The position numbers and the translations under genes are program-made. Shown here one piece after another: positions 34,759-42,759 of a DNA stretch of 64,000 bases. The stretch's first letter is position 1. Each line of letters opens with the position of its first letter. Below the pieces are notes generated by a model. It did not search any database. It was not told where the DNA came from and saw nothing but the letters and a program-made list of their open reading frames with translations. Source of the DNA: Paenibacillus macerans (GTDB lineage: Bacteria > Bacillota > Bacilli > Paenibacillales > Paenibacillaceae); NCBI RefSeq assembly GCF_900454495.1, contig NZ_UGSI01000001.1, positions 4,280,501-4,344,500 on the forward strand, given 5' to 3'.

Positions 34759-35468
34759 GTAGTTTCACCCGTTTTCTTTTCCAGTGGCCTCCGCATCAAA
34801 GTAAGCACGCAGAGGATCAAAATCATGGAAGGTATGATAAAGTTGTCCCCGTTAAAAATAAAGAGGCATAACACAGATAGCCCCAACCCCAGTAACGCGC
34901 TGTGATGTGTTGTTTCTTTCAGCCATTGTTCGATGAAGATGACCACAAATAAAGCCGTCATCACAAACTCAAGTCCTTCCATGTTTATTTGAACTAGTGA
35001 CCCAAACAGTCCCCCAATGGTAGCGCCAAGCACCCAATAGATGTGATTAAGCAAGGTAACGAAGAACATGTACCACCCTTTATTCACCCCTTGCGGTATT
35101 TGGGCGGTGTAATTAATGGAGAACGTTTCATCACACATGCCAAAAATCAGATAGATCTTTTTTAACCCGCTCCCTTTAAATTTTTCAAGCATAGATATCC
35201 CGTAAAAAAGATGGCGCGCGTTAACCATTAAAGCGAGGAAAAAAGCGCCTAATGGGTTAAAAGCGCCCAGCAGCAGATGGACAGCGACAAATTCCATCGA
35301 CCCGGCAAAAATAAGCAGGCTCATCAGGAAAGCATACCCTGCCCCAAATCCCGATATGTTCATAAAGATGCCGTAGGCAATCCCCAAGAATAAAAAGCCT
35401 GCCAAAATGGGGATCGTAGCAGGAAAGGCGGCACGAAACGCCAATTGAAGTTCGCTTCTGTTAGTCAT
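34755..35468 (-). CDS. azlC: Branched-chain amino acid exporter subunit AzlC
   Basis: This 237-residue membrane protein has the AzlC motifs AAFPATIPILAGFLFLGIAYG, FAGSMEFVAV, NARHLFYGISML and DETFS. With AzlD it exports branched-chain amino acids or analogues. GAGGAG stands before the ATG. It is divergent from a MocR-type regulator 111 bp away, the likely controller. Confidence 0.94.
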   Translation of the reverse strand: MTNRSELQLAFRAAFPATIPILAGFLFLGIAYGIFMNISGFGAGYAFLMSLLIFAGSMEFVAVHLLLGAFNPLGAFFLALMVNARHLFYGISMLEKFKGSGLKKIYLIFGMCDETFSINYTAQIPQGVNKGWYMFFVTLLNHIYWVLGATIGGLFGSLVQINMEGLEFVMTALFVVIFIEQWLKETTHHSALLGLGLSVLCLFIFNGDNFIIPSMILILCVLTLMRRPLEKKTGETT

Positions 35469-35579
35469 GATTTACTTGCATCTCCTCGTACGATTACTTA
35501 TCCATGCCATTTTAGCAGTGCAAATCCATACAATCAACGATATAATTGTATGGATTACAATTTTGTGAGGTGTGCAAAT

Positions 35580-37007
35580 ATGCCGATCAATTCCTTCACC
35601 GATTACCCCATGTCATGGAAACCCGATAGAGACGCTTTGAAACGTCCACTCTATCGTTCGCTCGCCCTACTGCTGGAACATGACATCACAAACGGATTTT
35701 TAGCCCCGGGTACAAAACTGCCACCGCAAAGGGAGTTGGCCGATTTTTTGGACATAAATTTTACGACCATAACACGTGCCTACAAACTATGCGAACTCAA
35801 AGGCCTAATATATGCGGTAACAGGCAGCGGCACATTCGTTTCAGCCAACGCGGCACGCTCCATTACTATTTCGAAAGACAAAATTTCAAATGAAATCATC
35901 GATCTTGGTTTTGTCGCCTCATTTGAGCAAAGCAACAATATTGTCGCTGAAGCAGCTAAGAAGGTGACGGAGAAAGGTTATTTGGAACAGCTCTTGAATT
36001 ACAATGACCCTACAGGCATCCCCCATCAAAAAGCAGCGGCGCTAAACTGGATGGCGGATTTTGGGATCCATGCGGACAAAGACAATATGGCGATCGCTTC
36101 CGGGGCGCTAAATGCATTGGCGATCACGTTATTAGCTCTGTTCGAACCAGGCAACCGGATCGCGGTCGATATGTATACATTCTCTAATTTTATCGAGATT
36201 TCGAAATTGTACCGTATTAAATTGGTCCCGATTCCCGGTGACGAACATGGCATGCTGCCGGGCGAGCTTGACAATCAGTGCCTTCAAATGGATGTGCACG
36301 GCGTTTTTCTGATGCCTTCTTGTTCCAACCCCACGACGGTCATGATTCCCGACTACCGCAAACGCGAACTGGCGGCCGTCATTCGAAAGCATCGGTTGAT
36401 TTTAATTGAGGACGATATACACGCCTTTCTGTCAGCCGGTATTATGGCAGATTACGGACAACCTATGTTTCAGCTTCTCCCGGAACAAACGGTGTATATT
36501 TGCAGCACGTCCAAGTCCATCTGCTCGGGCCTTCGAGTGGCTTATATCGTGTTTAGCGAGGCTTTTAAAGAGAAGATCGTGAAGGCCATTTTTAATATTA
36601 ATGTGAAAACCTCTTCATTGGATGCCGAGATCATCAGCGAACTGATCTTATCCGGAAAAGCAAGTGCAATTGCAGCGAAAAAAAAACAGCTGGCGGAATC
36701 CGCAAACCGGTTGTTTACGGAGTTTTTCCCGCAGCTGCCTCGTACTGGCCATCCACTAAGCTTCTATAGATGGCTTCCCATATCGGATGATGCCGATGGA
36801 ACGCACATGGAGAATTATTTTCTGAACAAAGGAATTCGCGTGTATCACTCCGATCGCTTTTTAAGCGGGGCCAGTACACGGGACAAATATTTACGAATAG
36901 CCCTTTCTTCCACCAATTCTCTGGAGGAATTACAACGAGGATTAGCGATTTTGAGTAGCCACTTTCCTAAATTGATCGGTTCGCGCAAAAATCCGGCTCC
37001 CCTTTAG
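35580..37007 (+). CDS. MocR-type GntR/aminotransferase regulator
   Basis: This 475-residue regulator has an N-terminal GntR helix-turn-helix (residues about 15-85: GTKLPPQRELADFLDINFTTITRAY) fused to a PLP-dependent aminotransferase-like domain (about 110-465). The PLP-binding Lys lies in STSKSICSGLRVAY, and the SCSNPTT and EDDIHAF motifs are present. MocR proteins sense PLP adducts of amino compounds. ATG 35580 with GAGGTG is preferred to the open frame upstream. Its target is probably the divergent azlCD. Its 3' end overlaps the convergent glycosyltransferase gene by 66 bp. Confidence 0.92.
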   Translation: MPINSFTDYPMSWKPDRDALKRPLYRSLALLLEHDITNGFLAPGTKLPPQRELADFLDINFTTITRAYKLCELKGLIYAVTGSGTFVSANAARSITISKDKISNEIIDLGFVASFEQSNNIVAEAAKKVTEKGYLEQLLNYNDPTGIPHQKAAALNWMADFGIHADKDNMAIASGALNALAITLLALFEPGNRIAVDMYTFSNFIEISKLYRIKLVPIPGDEHGMLPGELDNQCLQMDVHGVFLMPSCSNPTTVMIPDYRKRELAAVIRKHRLILIEDDIHAFLSAGIMADYGQPMFQLLPEQTVYICSTSKSICSGLRVAYIVFSEAFKEKIVKAIFNINVKTSSLDAEIISELILSGKASAIAAKKKQLAESANRLFTEFFPQLPRTGHPLSFYRWLPISDDADGTHMENYFLNKGIRVYHSDRFLSGASTRDKYLRIALSSTNSLEELQRGLAILSSHFPKLIGSRKNPAPL

Positions 37008-37658
37008 GACATATTGATCGCTGCCTTTCCATGTATGCGATGTTTTATTTTTTCTTCTAATTTGCACATAGTTATACGGATCAGGCGCATATACTTTATA
37101 TCCTTTAGCCCAGCATCTGCTTAAAAATGAGACGTCTTCTCCTAGCGACACATGGGGAAATCGGACGCGGTCGAACACACGTCTTTTAAATAAGATGGTC
37201 CCTCCCGCAACTACACCGACGAACTTATTCTGTTGTTTGGGAAAGCGAAGAACGAGCAATTTCTTGGCTTCGAGGTACGCCAAGTACGCTCGTTTCCCCA
37301 CCACATCGGCATTTGACCGATGTAAAGCCTTCATTTGTCCGGTTAGATAATAAGGCGAGTAGAAATCGTCATCGTCAAACTTGGTGATGTACGGGTATTT
37401 CGTTTTACTGACGGCATAATTAAGGCAGCTGCCTAAGGATTCTTTTTCAGGAAGCTTGTAGACGGAGACATTTTTATACTTCCGGGCAATTTTTCGGTAC
37501 TTATCTAATTCCATGCTATCTTTATTCAAGATAATAACCAGTTCTTTTACCGGGTAAAGCTGATTTCTGTAATTTTCAAGAATATTATCGAAAAAACGCG
37601 GGCGGTTCGTGCTTGTTATGATTGATATCCCTTTTAACGAGCTAGAAGTTTGGCCCAA
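36942..37658 (-). CDS. GT-A glycosyltransferase (family 2-like)
   Basis: This 238-residue cytosolic glycosyltransferase has the nucleotide-binding N-terminus GISIITSTNRP, a metal-binding acidic motif KFDDDDFYSP (about residues 92-101) and a later ED motif (SLGEDVSFLSRCW). The size fits spore-coat or surface-polysaccharide enzymes of Bacilli. The start is TTG with GGAGGTGAGAGGGAG before it. It overlaps the convergent regulator's 3' end by 66 bp. Acceptor unknown. Confidence 0.88.
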   Translation of the reverse strand: MGQTSSSLKGISIITSTNRPRFFDNILENYRNQLYPVKELVIILNKDSMELDKYRKIARKYKNVSVYKLPEKESLGSCLNYAVSKTKYPYITKFDDDDFYSPYYLTGQMKALHRSNADVVGKRAYLAYLEAKKLLVLRFPKQQNKFVGVVAGGTILFKRRVFDRVRFPHVSLGEDVSFLSRCWAKGYKVYAPDPYNYVQIRRKNKTSHTWKGSDQYVLKGSRIFARTDQFRKVATQNR

Positions 37659-37757
37659 CTCCCTCTCACCTCCAAGTCAATCAATAACGGTATATGCTGA
37701 GCCGCATAGCAGCGCTTGTTCGTTTGTTCCTGTAATGGCCGGCGCCATCTCCTTCTT

Positions 37758-38546
37758 TTATTTCAGCAGGATTTGTGTTTGAAGCAACATGGCTCCCCAT
37801 ATCAGAAGGCTGCCTCCCCAGCATGTTCGCGAAATCCAGCGCTCGGCCGGCCCCCCGTTTTTAAACAACCGGAGAGCGATTTTAAGCTTCGGCAGCAGCA
37901 GGAAGTGAATCCCTTCGTCCCCAAATATATCGCCGGCGAGGTGCGCCCACCAGCCGATGACAAACCCGATCGCCGCCATATTGATAATTTCCGGTTGCTG
38001 AGCGGAAAAATTAAGCAGACCTATGGATAGTACGGCCGCAAACTCCGGGGTATGAATCACCCCGCGATGTTTAACCAGCGGAAGAATGAGAAAGGCAAAG
38101 CCGGCAAAAGCCGCGATCCAATGCAGGTCATACATCGCGTATCCCGCCAGCAGCAAAGCGCCAATGCCGATCAAAACCAAGCTGCGCAGCCTTGCCAGCA
38201 GCCAGAACAGGATGGCGGCGCCGAGCCATAACGGCCCGCTCTTCACCCATTCCTCAAGCGGTTCGGGGACGTGTCCGAACTGGCGATAAGCCACTAACCC
38301 TACACCTAGCGCTCCCAGAAATCCGGACAAGGTCCGAAAGAGACGCCGGTAGCGGAGGGGAAACTGGATACGATTGCTCACCGTGCTTGTCTTATGATCA
38401 AAATCCGGGAACACTCCGCCGACTCCCGCTGCCGCCACGAGCGCCGCTGCTATTCCTGCATCGGTTTGCACGGCCAATGACGGCATCATCAGCAGAGCGG
38501 CCGATCCCGCTGTCACCGCCAAAGCAACATGCCCTTGTTTATTCAT
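37758..38546 (-). CDS. YdjM/DUF457-type membrane metal-dependent hydrolase
   Basis: This 262-residue membrane protein has about seven spans and the family's metal-ligand pattern: GHVALA near the start, GGVFPDFDHKTSTVSNR (about 45-60), KHRGVIHTPEF (about 160) and GWWAHLAGDIFGDEG (about 200). The family is typified by LexA-regulated YdjM and is presumed hydrolytic on membrane substrates. ATG 38546 gives the best spacing to AAGGTG. Confidence 0.88.
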   Translation of the reverse strand: MNKQGHVALAVTAGSAALLMMPSLAVQTDAGIAAALVAAAGVGGVFPDFDHKTSTVSNRIQFPLRYRRLFRTLSGFLGALGVGLVAYRQFGHVPEPLEEWVKSGPLWLGAAILFWLLARLRSLVLIGIGALLLAGYAMYDLHWIAAFAGFAFLILPLVKHRGVIHTPEFAAVLSIGLLNFSAQQPEIINMAAIGFVIGWWAHLAGDIFGDEGIHFLLLPKLKIALRLFKNGGPAERWISRTCWGGSLLIWGAMLLQTQILLK

Positions 38547-38627
38547 ATTCATCACCTTATTTCCGTAAAAATGAAAACAGCCTTAAAGGCGGCCTTTCTA
38601 TTCTACAAGAATTTTTAAAATTTGCGA

Positions 38628-38668
38628 ACAAAAAACAACCCTTGCCCCGTAAAACAAGACAAGGGTTG
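38628..38668 (-). terminator. Intrinsic terminator of CNNM/sigma unit
   Basis: On the minus strand, CAACCCTTG pairs with CAAGGGTTG and is followed by TTTTTTG. Confidence 0.85.
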
Positions 38669-38672
38669 CCGG

Positions 38673-39167
38673 CTAGGTTCCCAGCAATAAATCCGGCTTC
38701 GCGATATTAGGGCGCTGCACGAGCAACAATTCCCGTCCCTGCCGCAAATAGGACTTGATCGTTTCCACCCGGCAGTTCAAGACGTAAGCCGTTTCCTCGG
38801 GCGTCAGCCGATGAGCGTACTTGAGAATCATCGCGATCCTGGGATAGAAAGGTACCTGGCGCAGCAGTTCTTCCGCCTCATCCCCCGGTTCGCCGACGCG
38901 CTCTGCTTCAGTACCGGCCTGCACTGAGCAGGATACGGCGAGCGAATACAGCCATACATGAAACGGCACGGAGAAATCGTAATCGCCGAGCCGCTGCCTG
39001 GCCGTCACAAATGTACGGACTACCAGGTCCTGAACCGCGGTTTTATTCCCGGCCATCCGGAAGCATAAGTCGAAAACCTGTTTATTGTACATGTCTATCA
39101 GCTTCTTGAAAGCGCGGATTTCACCGGCAAGCGAACGTTTAATCAGGCGATCGGGCTTAATCTTCAT
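38673..39167 (-). CDS. ECF-like sigma factor
   Basis: This 164-residue protein has region 2-like sequence (AFKKLIDMYNKQVFDLCFRMAGNKTAVQDLVVRTFVTA) and region 4 (PFYPRIAMILKYAHRLTPEETAYVLNCRVETIKSYLRQGREL). The regions are divergent: the usual DAEDLVQ motif is TAVQDLVV. It overlaps the preceding transporter gene by 11 nt and has no anti-sigma gene beside it. Regulation of a metal-transport unit is possible but not shown. Confidence 0.8.
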   Translation of the reverse strand: MKIKPDRLIKRSLAGEIRAFKKLIDMYNKQVFDLCFRMAGNKTAVQDLVVRTFVTARQRLGDYDFSVPFHVWLYSLAVSCSVQAGTEAERVGEPGDEAEELLRQVPFYPRIAMILKYAHRLTPEETAYVLNCRVETIKSYLRQGRELLLVQRPNIAKPDLLLGT

Positions 39168-40467
39168 GGCCGGACACCATTGCTTTCAGCTTAACAATTT
39201 CCAGCTTGCGAATCCGATGGCGGTCTTTTTCCCGGACTGTAAACTTCAACGGGCCGTACGTCCATTCGCTTCCCTTCTTTAAACCCGGGTTTTGCGTATA
39301 GACCCATCCCCCGATCGTATCCAGTTCTTCGTCAAGCAATTCGATCCCCAGCAGCGAACAGACCGACTCCAGCGAAACTTTACCGTCCACGAGAATATGG
39401 TTTTCTCCCAGCTTTTCAATTTCGGCTTTCTCTTCCGTATCGAATTCGTCGCGGATTTCGCCGACAATCTCTTCCAAAATGTCCTCGATCGTGATCAAAC
39501 CGGAGGTTCCTCCATATTCATCGACCAAAACGGCCATATGCACCGATTCCTGCTGCATGCGCAGCAACAGATCCTTTACCGGCATAGCTTCCGAGACAGA
39601 CAGGATCGGCTGAACCAGCTTGCGTATTTCCACCTTCGGATCATCGCTTAATTGCATCAAAAATTGTTTGGTATTGATAATACCAAGGATATGGTCCTTG
39701 TTCCCCTCCAATACGGGAAACCGGGTGTATTGCTCGGATTTCATGATCTGCAGCGCCGCTTCTTTGCCGGCATGAACGTCGATGCACATCATATCCGTAC
39801 GCGGCACCATGATTTCACGGGCCAGCCGCTCGTCGAAAGCAAAGATTTTGTTCACATACCCGTATTCCGCCTGGTTGATCATCCCGCTCTTGTAGCTTTC
39901 TGTAAGAATAATGCGCAGCTCTTCCTCGGAATGGGCCTCTTCGTGTTCTTTGGCCGGCTTAATACCGAAGATGCGCACCAGCCGGTTGGCGGAACCGTTC
40001 AAAGCCCAGATAAAGGGGTACATCGCTTTATAGAAGTAGATCAAAGGCTTAGCCGTCAGCAAAGAGACCGTTTCCGCTTTTTGAATGGCCAAGGTTTTAG
40101 GGGCCAATTCGCCCAGCACGACGTGAAGAAAGGTAATCGAAGCGAACGCGATGCCAAAGGATAAAATGCTGCTGATTTCCGCGGGCAATCCGTACCGGTC
40201 AAAGACAGGATGCAGGATTTTCTCCACGGTGGGCTCCCCCAGCCATCCAAGTCCCAACGCGGTGATCGTGATGCCGAGCTGGCAGGCGGATAAATATCCG
40301 TCCAGATTGCTCGTAACCCGCTGCACGGCCAATGCATTTTTTCGGCCTTCCAGCACCATTTGATCGACCCGGCTTGATCTCAGCCGCACGATGGCGAACT
40401 CGGCCGCCACGAAAAAGGCGGTAGCCAAGATCAGCAAAGCAACCAGAAACAAATTCAAAGCGTACAT
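39157..40467 (-). CDS. CNNM/CorC-HlyC family transporter
   Basis: This 436-residue membrane protein has an N-terminal DUF21 domain with four spans (residues 1-190: FFVAAEFAIVRLRSSRVDQM, ITITALGLGWLGEPTVE, VLGELAPKTLAIQ), a CBS pair (about 205-330: REIMVPRTDMMCID, YTRFPVLEG, VLVDEYGGTSGLITIEDILEEIVGEI) and a C-terminal CorC_HlyC domain. Such proteins export Mg2+ (MpfA type) or other divalent ions. CAAGGAG precedes the ATG. A 20-bp palindrome stands 44-63 bp upstream. Confidence 0.94.
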   Translation of the reverse strand: MYALNLFLVALLILATAFFVAAEFAIVRLRSSRVDQMVLEGRKNALAVQRVTSNLDGYLSACQLGITITALGLGWLGEPTVEKILHPVFDRYGLPAEISSILSFGIAFASITFLHVVLGELAPKTLAIQKAETVSLLTAKPLIYFYKAMYPFIWALNGSANRLVRIFGIKPAKEHEEAHSEEELRIILTESYKSGMINQAEYGYVNKIFAFDERLAREIMVPRTDMMCIDVHAGKEAALQIMKSEQYTRFPVLEGNKDHILGIINTKQFLMQLSDDPKVEIRKLVQPILSVSEAMPVKDLLLRMQQESVHMAVLVDEYGGTSGLITIEDILEEIVGEIRDEFDTEEKAEIEKLGENHILVDGKVSLESVCSLLGIELLDEELDTIGGWVYTQNPGLKKGSEWTYGPLKFTVREKDRHRIRKLEIVKLKAMVSGHED

Positions 40468-40510
40468 GCAAACACTCCTTGTTTGATCAATTCTTTGGAA
40501 CTTTTTATTT

Positions 40511-40530
40511 ATGAGTTCTTATGAACTTAT
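40511..40530. promoter_or_regulatory. 20-bp palindrome, CNNM side
   Basis: ATGAGTTCTTATGAACTTAT (40511-40530). It is nearly identical to 40675-40694, with the GTTC/GAAC half-sites kept. Confidence 0.7.
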
Positions 40531-40674
40531 AATATCAAAGTTCATATGTCGATATCAATATCCGACTTTGCCTGCTTTGGAGCAAATTGCTCCAAATTCG
40601 AACTTCTCCACGCCTCTTTAACCCGTAATGCCCGATTTGCTTCTTCTTTGACTTTTTCTCGCCACCGTCGTAAG

Positions 40675-40694
40675 ATGAGTTCGTAAGAACTTAT
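40675..40694. promoter_or_regulatory. 20-bp palindrome, DUF1836 side
   Basis: ATGAGTTCGTAAGAACTTAT (40675-40694), directly before the ribosome site of the DUF1836 gene. It differs from the other copy at two central positions only. Confidence 0.7.
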
Positions 40695-40709
40695 ATGGAG
40701 GAATTGAAC

Positions 40710-41489
40710 ATGGAAACATTCCATCTCACCCGCAGTGAAATGTCGCAGCTCCTGCTTAGCCTGAGCGGTCAAAGCCAAAAAGCGCCCAAAAACATCCTCC
40801 AGGAAGCATGGGCGAAATCGCACAAGGAATTGATCGAAGGCGGCAACTCATTAGGCGCTTTTATCTCCACGGCTCTGCCCCCGATCTTTGAGAAGCTGAT
40901 GAACATGAATCCAAACGATATAGGACTGTCGCTTAATGAAATCGTGGCCCTGGGTTCCCAGATTGAATACAACCATTTTGCGCTGACAGCGGTGCAAAAT
41001 TGGGTGAAACGCGATTTGAAAGAGATTATCGGTACTCCGAGGTTAGGAAAGAAATATTCGATCGAACAGGCGGCAATTCTGTTCATTATTGAGGATTTAC
41101 GGGCCGCGTTGGATCTGGAGTCCATCAGGAAGCTGCTTTTGCTGATCTTCCATAACTTTGACGATCAAGCCAAAGATCTCATCAGCCCCATCGATCTCTA
41201 CGCGGGTTATTCCGGGATTTTCGAAGAGCTCGACCAGAACAACGACCAGGTGCTCGATCTGCAATCCGGCCACTTGAACAGAGACAAAAAACAGGATCAT
41301 CTCATGGAAACGACCGTGAAGAAAAAAGCGGATGAATTTGCCCATGGCCTTGCCGGCTTAAATCCCCAGCAGCAGGAAGCGGTCAGCAATACGATCGTGA
41401 TCGCCATGTTATCCGTTCAAACCACATATTTTCAAACTTTGGCCAAACGTTTCCTCAACGCTTCTCTCTTTTTGCACAATTTAAAGTAG
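40710..41489 (+). CDS. DUF1836 protein, putative MerR-like regulator
   Basis: This 259-residue cytosolic protein has a DUF1836 domain at about residues 60-150 (LSLNEIVALGSQIEYNHFALTAVQNWVKRDLKEIIGTPRLGKKYSIEQAAILFIIEDLR with a winged-helix look) and a helical C-terminal half. DUF1836 proteins are widespread in Firmicutes and are thought to be regulators. GGAGG is 8 nt before ATG 40710. One of two 20-bp palindromes overlaps its leader, which fits autoregulation and control of the divergent CNNM gene. Confidence 0.8.
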   Translation: METFHLTRSEMSQLLLSLSGQSQKAPKNILQEAWAKSHKELIEGGNSLGAFISTALPPIFEKLMNMNPNDIGLSLNEIVALGSQIEYNHFALTAVQNWVKRDLKEIIGTPRLGKKYSIEQAAILFIIEDLRAALDLESIRKLLLLIFHNFDDQAKDLISPIDLYAGYSGIFEELDQNNDQVLDLQSGHLNRDKKQDHLMETTVKKKADEFAHGLAGLNPQQQEAVSNTIVIAMLSVQTTYFQTLAKRFLNASLFLHNLK

Positions 41490-41534
41490 GAAGACAGGTT
41501 GCAAAAAAAGTCCAAATAACCAAAAAAATATTCA

Positions 41535-41589
41535 TTGTTGATCAACCGAAACTCGCGTAAAATGGTCCCTGTGTTGATAATCATTCTCA
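41535..41589 (+). promoter_or_regulatory. Promoter with Fur box
   Basis: TTGTTG (41535-41540), 17-bp spacer, TAAAAT (41558-41563). The Fur-like dyad TGATAATCATTCTCA (41575-41589) matches the 7-1-7 consensus at 13 of 15 positions and lies just after the likely start point. This predicts iron repression. Confidence 0.7.
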
Positions 41590-41608
41590 TCGAAAGGGAG
41601 CGTCTAGC

Positions 41609-42607
41609 ATGTATATCCCGAAGAAACGATCATTTGGGGCGCTGTTGCTGGCGGTGACGCTCACGTTGGGGCTGGCGGCCTGCGGTACGAGTAAGGAAGA
41701 GGCCGCGAACGGCACACCGGGCAGCAGCACGAATAAGGGGCAACCTCCTGCGAGTCATACGTACACCGACGCTTTAGGCCGCAAGGTCGAGATTCCGTCA
41801 GAGCCAAAGCGAATTGTGGCCCACTTCTATGCGCCGGAAATGGTGTCGTTGAACACCAAAATGGTAGGGACAAACTTTGCCAACGCCCGGTTGGTATTAG
41901 AAGAGGAACAACTGAAGGGCGTAGAGGATATTGGCGGTCAAGGTTCGGCTCCCAGTTTGGAAAAAGTCCTCGCGCTTGCCCCTGATCTGATTATCGTGCC
42001 GGATTTCCTGGATGCGGCCGCACTGGAGGGGTTGTCGAAAATTGCGCCTACCGTGACAATGCCCTACAGCGGCGATGTGTTCAGCCGAATCACGGCGCTG
42101 GGCGACATTATCGGCAAGCAAGACGAGGCCGCGGCTTGGATCAAACGTTACAAAGACAAGTCGGAACAAAAGAAAAAGGAGCTGGCTCCGCTCGTTGAAA
42201 AAGGACAAACCGCAGCGGCCTTCGTTGTTTTTCAGGACAAGCAGCTCTATATATACGGACCGCAGCGGCTCGGGCCCACGATGTACGATGCGCTCGGCTT
42301 TAAGCCTCCGGAAGCGTTGAAACGTCTGTTTGCCGAAAAAGAAAATGAAGATAAGATGTGGTTAACGATTTCTTTGGAGAAGTTGCCGGAGCTGGCCGGC
42401 GATCATATTTTTCTAGTCACGCAGGACGCCAACGAAGCTTCCCGTAAAGGTGTCGAGGAATTAATCCAAAACTCCGTCTGGAAAAGTCTGCCCGCTGTCC
42501 AAAATGGACAAGCCTATGTCGTGAGCAACCGGTGGGCTTTTAATGATTCGGTTACACTAGAGTGGCTTTTGGACGAAATGCCCAAAGTATTGAAGCCACA
42601 ATCGTAA
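41609..42607 (+). CDS. Fe-siderophore ABC binding lipoprotein (FeuA-like)
   Basis: This 332-residue lipoprotein has lipobox LAAC (Cys26). Two lobes of the class III periplasmic-binding fold follow: YTDALGRKVEIPSEPKRIV, then VGTN..., and GDIIGKQDEAAAWIKRYKDK at the hinge. It captures ferric siderophores outside the cell. AAAGGGAGCG precedes the ATG. A Fur box lies upstream and a Btr-like regulator follows; no permease or ATPase genes are adjacent, so it must use a transporter encoded elsewhere. Confidence 0.93.
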   Translation: MYIPKKRSFGALLLAVTLTLGLAACGTSKEEAANGTPGSSTNKGQPPASHTYTDALGRKVEIPSEPKRIVAHFYAPEMVSLNTKMVGTNFANARLVLEEEQLKGVEDIGGQGSAPSLEKVLALAPDLIIVPDFLDAAALEGLSKIAPTVTMPYSGDVFSRITALGDIIGKQDEAAAWIKRYKDKSEQKKKELAPLVEKGQTAAAFVVFQDKQLYIYGPQRLGPTMYDALGFKPPEALKRLFAEKENEDKMWLTISLEKLPELAGDHIFLVTQDANEASRKGVEELIQNSVWKSLPAVQNGQAYVVSNRWAFNDSVTLEWLLDEMPKVLKPQS

Positions 42608-42619
42608 AGCAGCGCCGGC

Positions 42620-42660
42620 AGAGGTTCCGCATTCATCCATGCGGGGCCTCTTCTTATTAT
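42620..42660 (+). terminator. Terminator after binding-lipoprotein gene
   Basis: AGAGG..CCGCAT pairs with ATGCGG..CCTCT with two-base internal loops; a T-rich tail follows. Confidence 0.7.
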
Positions 42661-42759
42661 ATGTGCACGGTATCCCGCTAAAATGGCCGCGTTGCTGGCG
42701 GATGGATAATTTGATAAAATCATGGATAATAAATTTGGAAACATTGGAGTTCTTCGACG

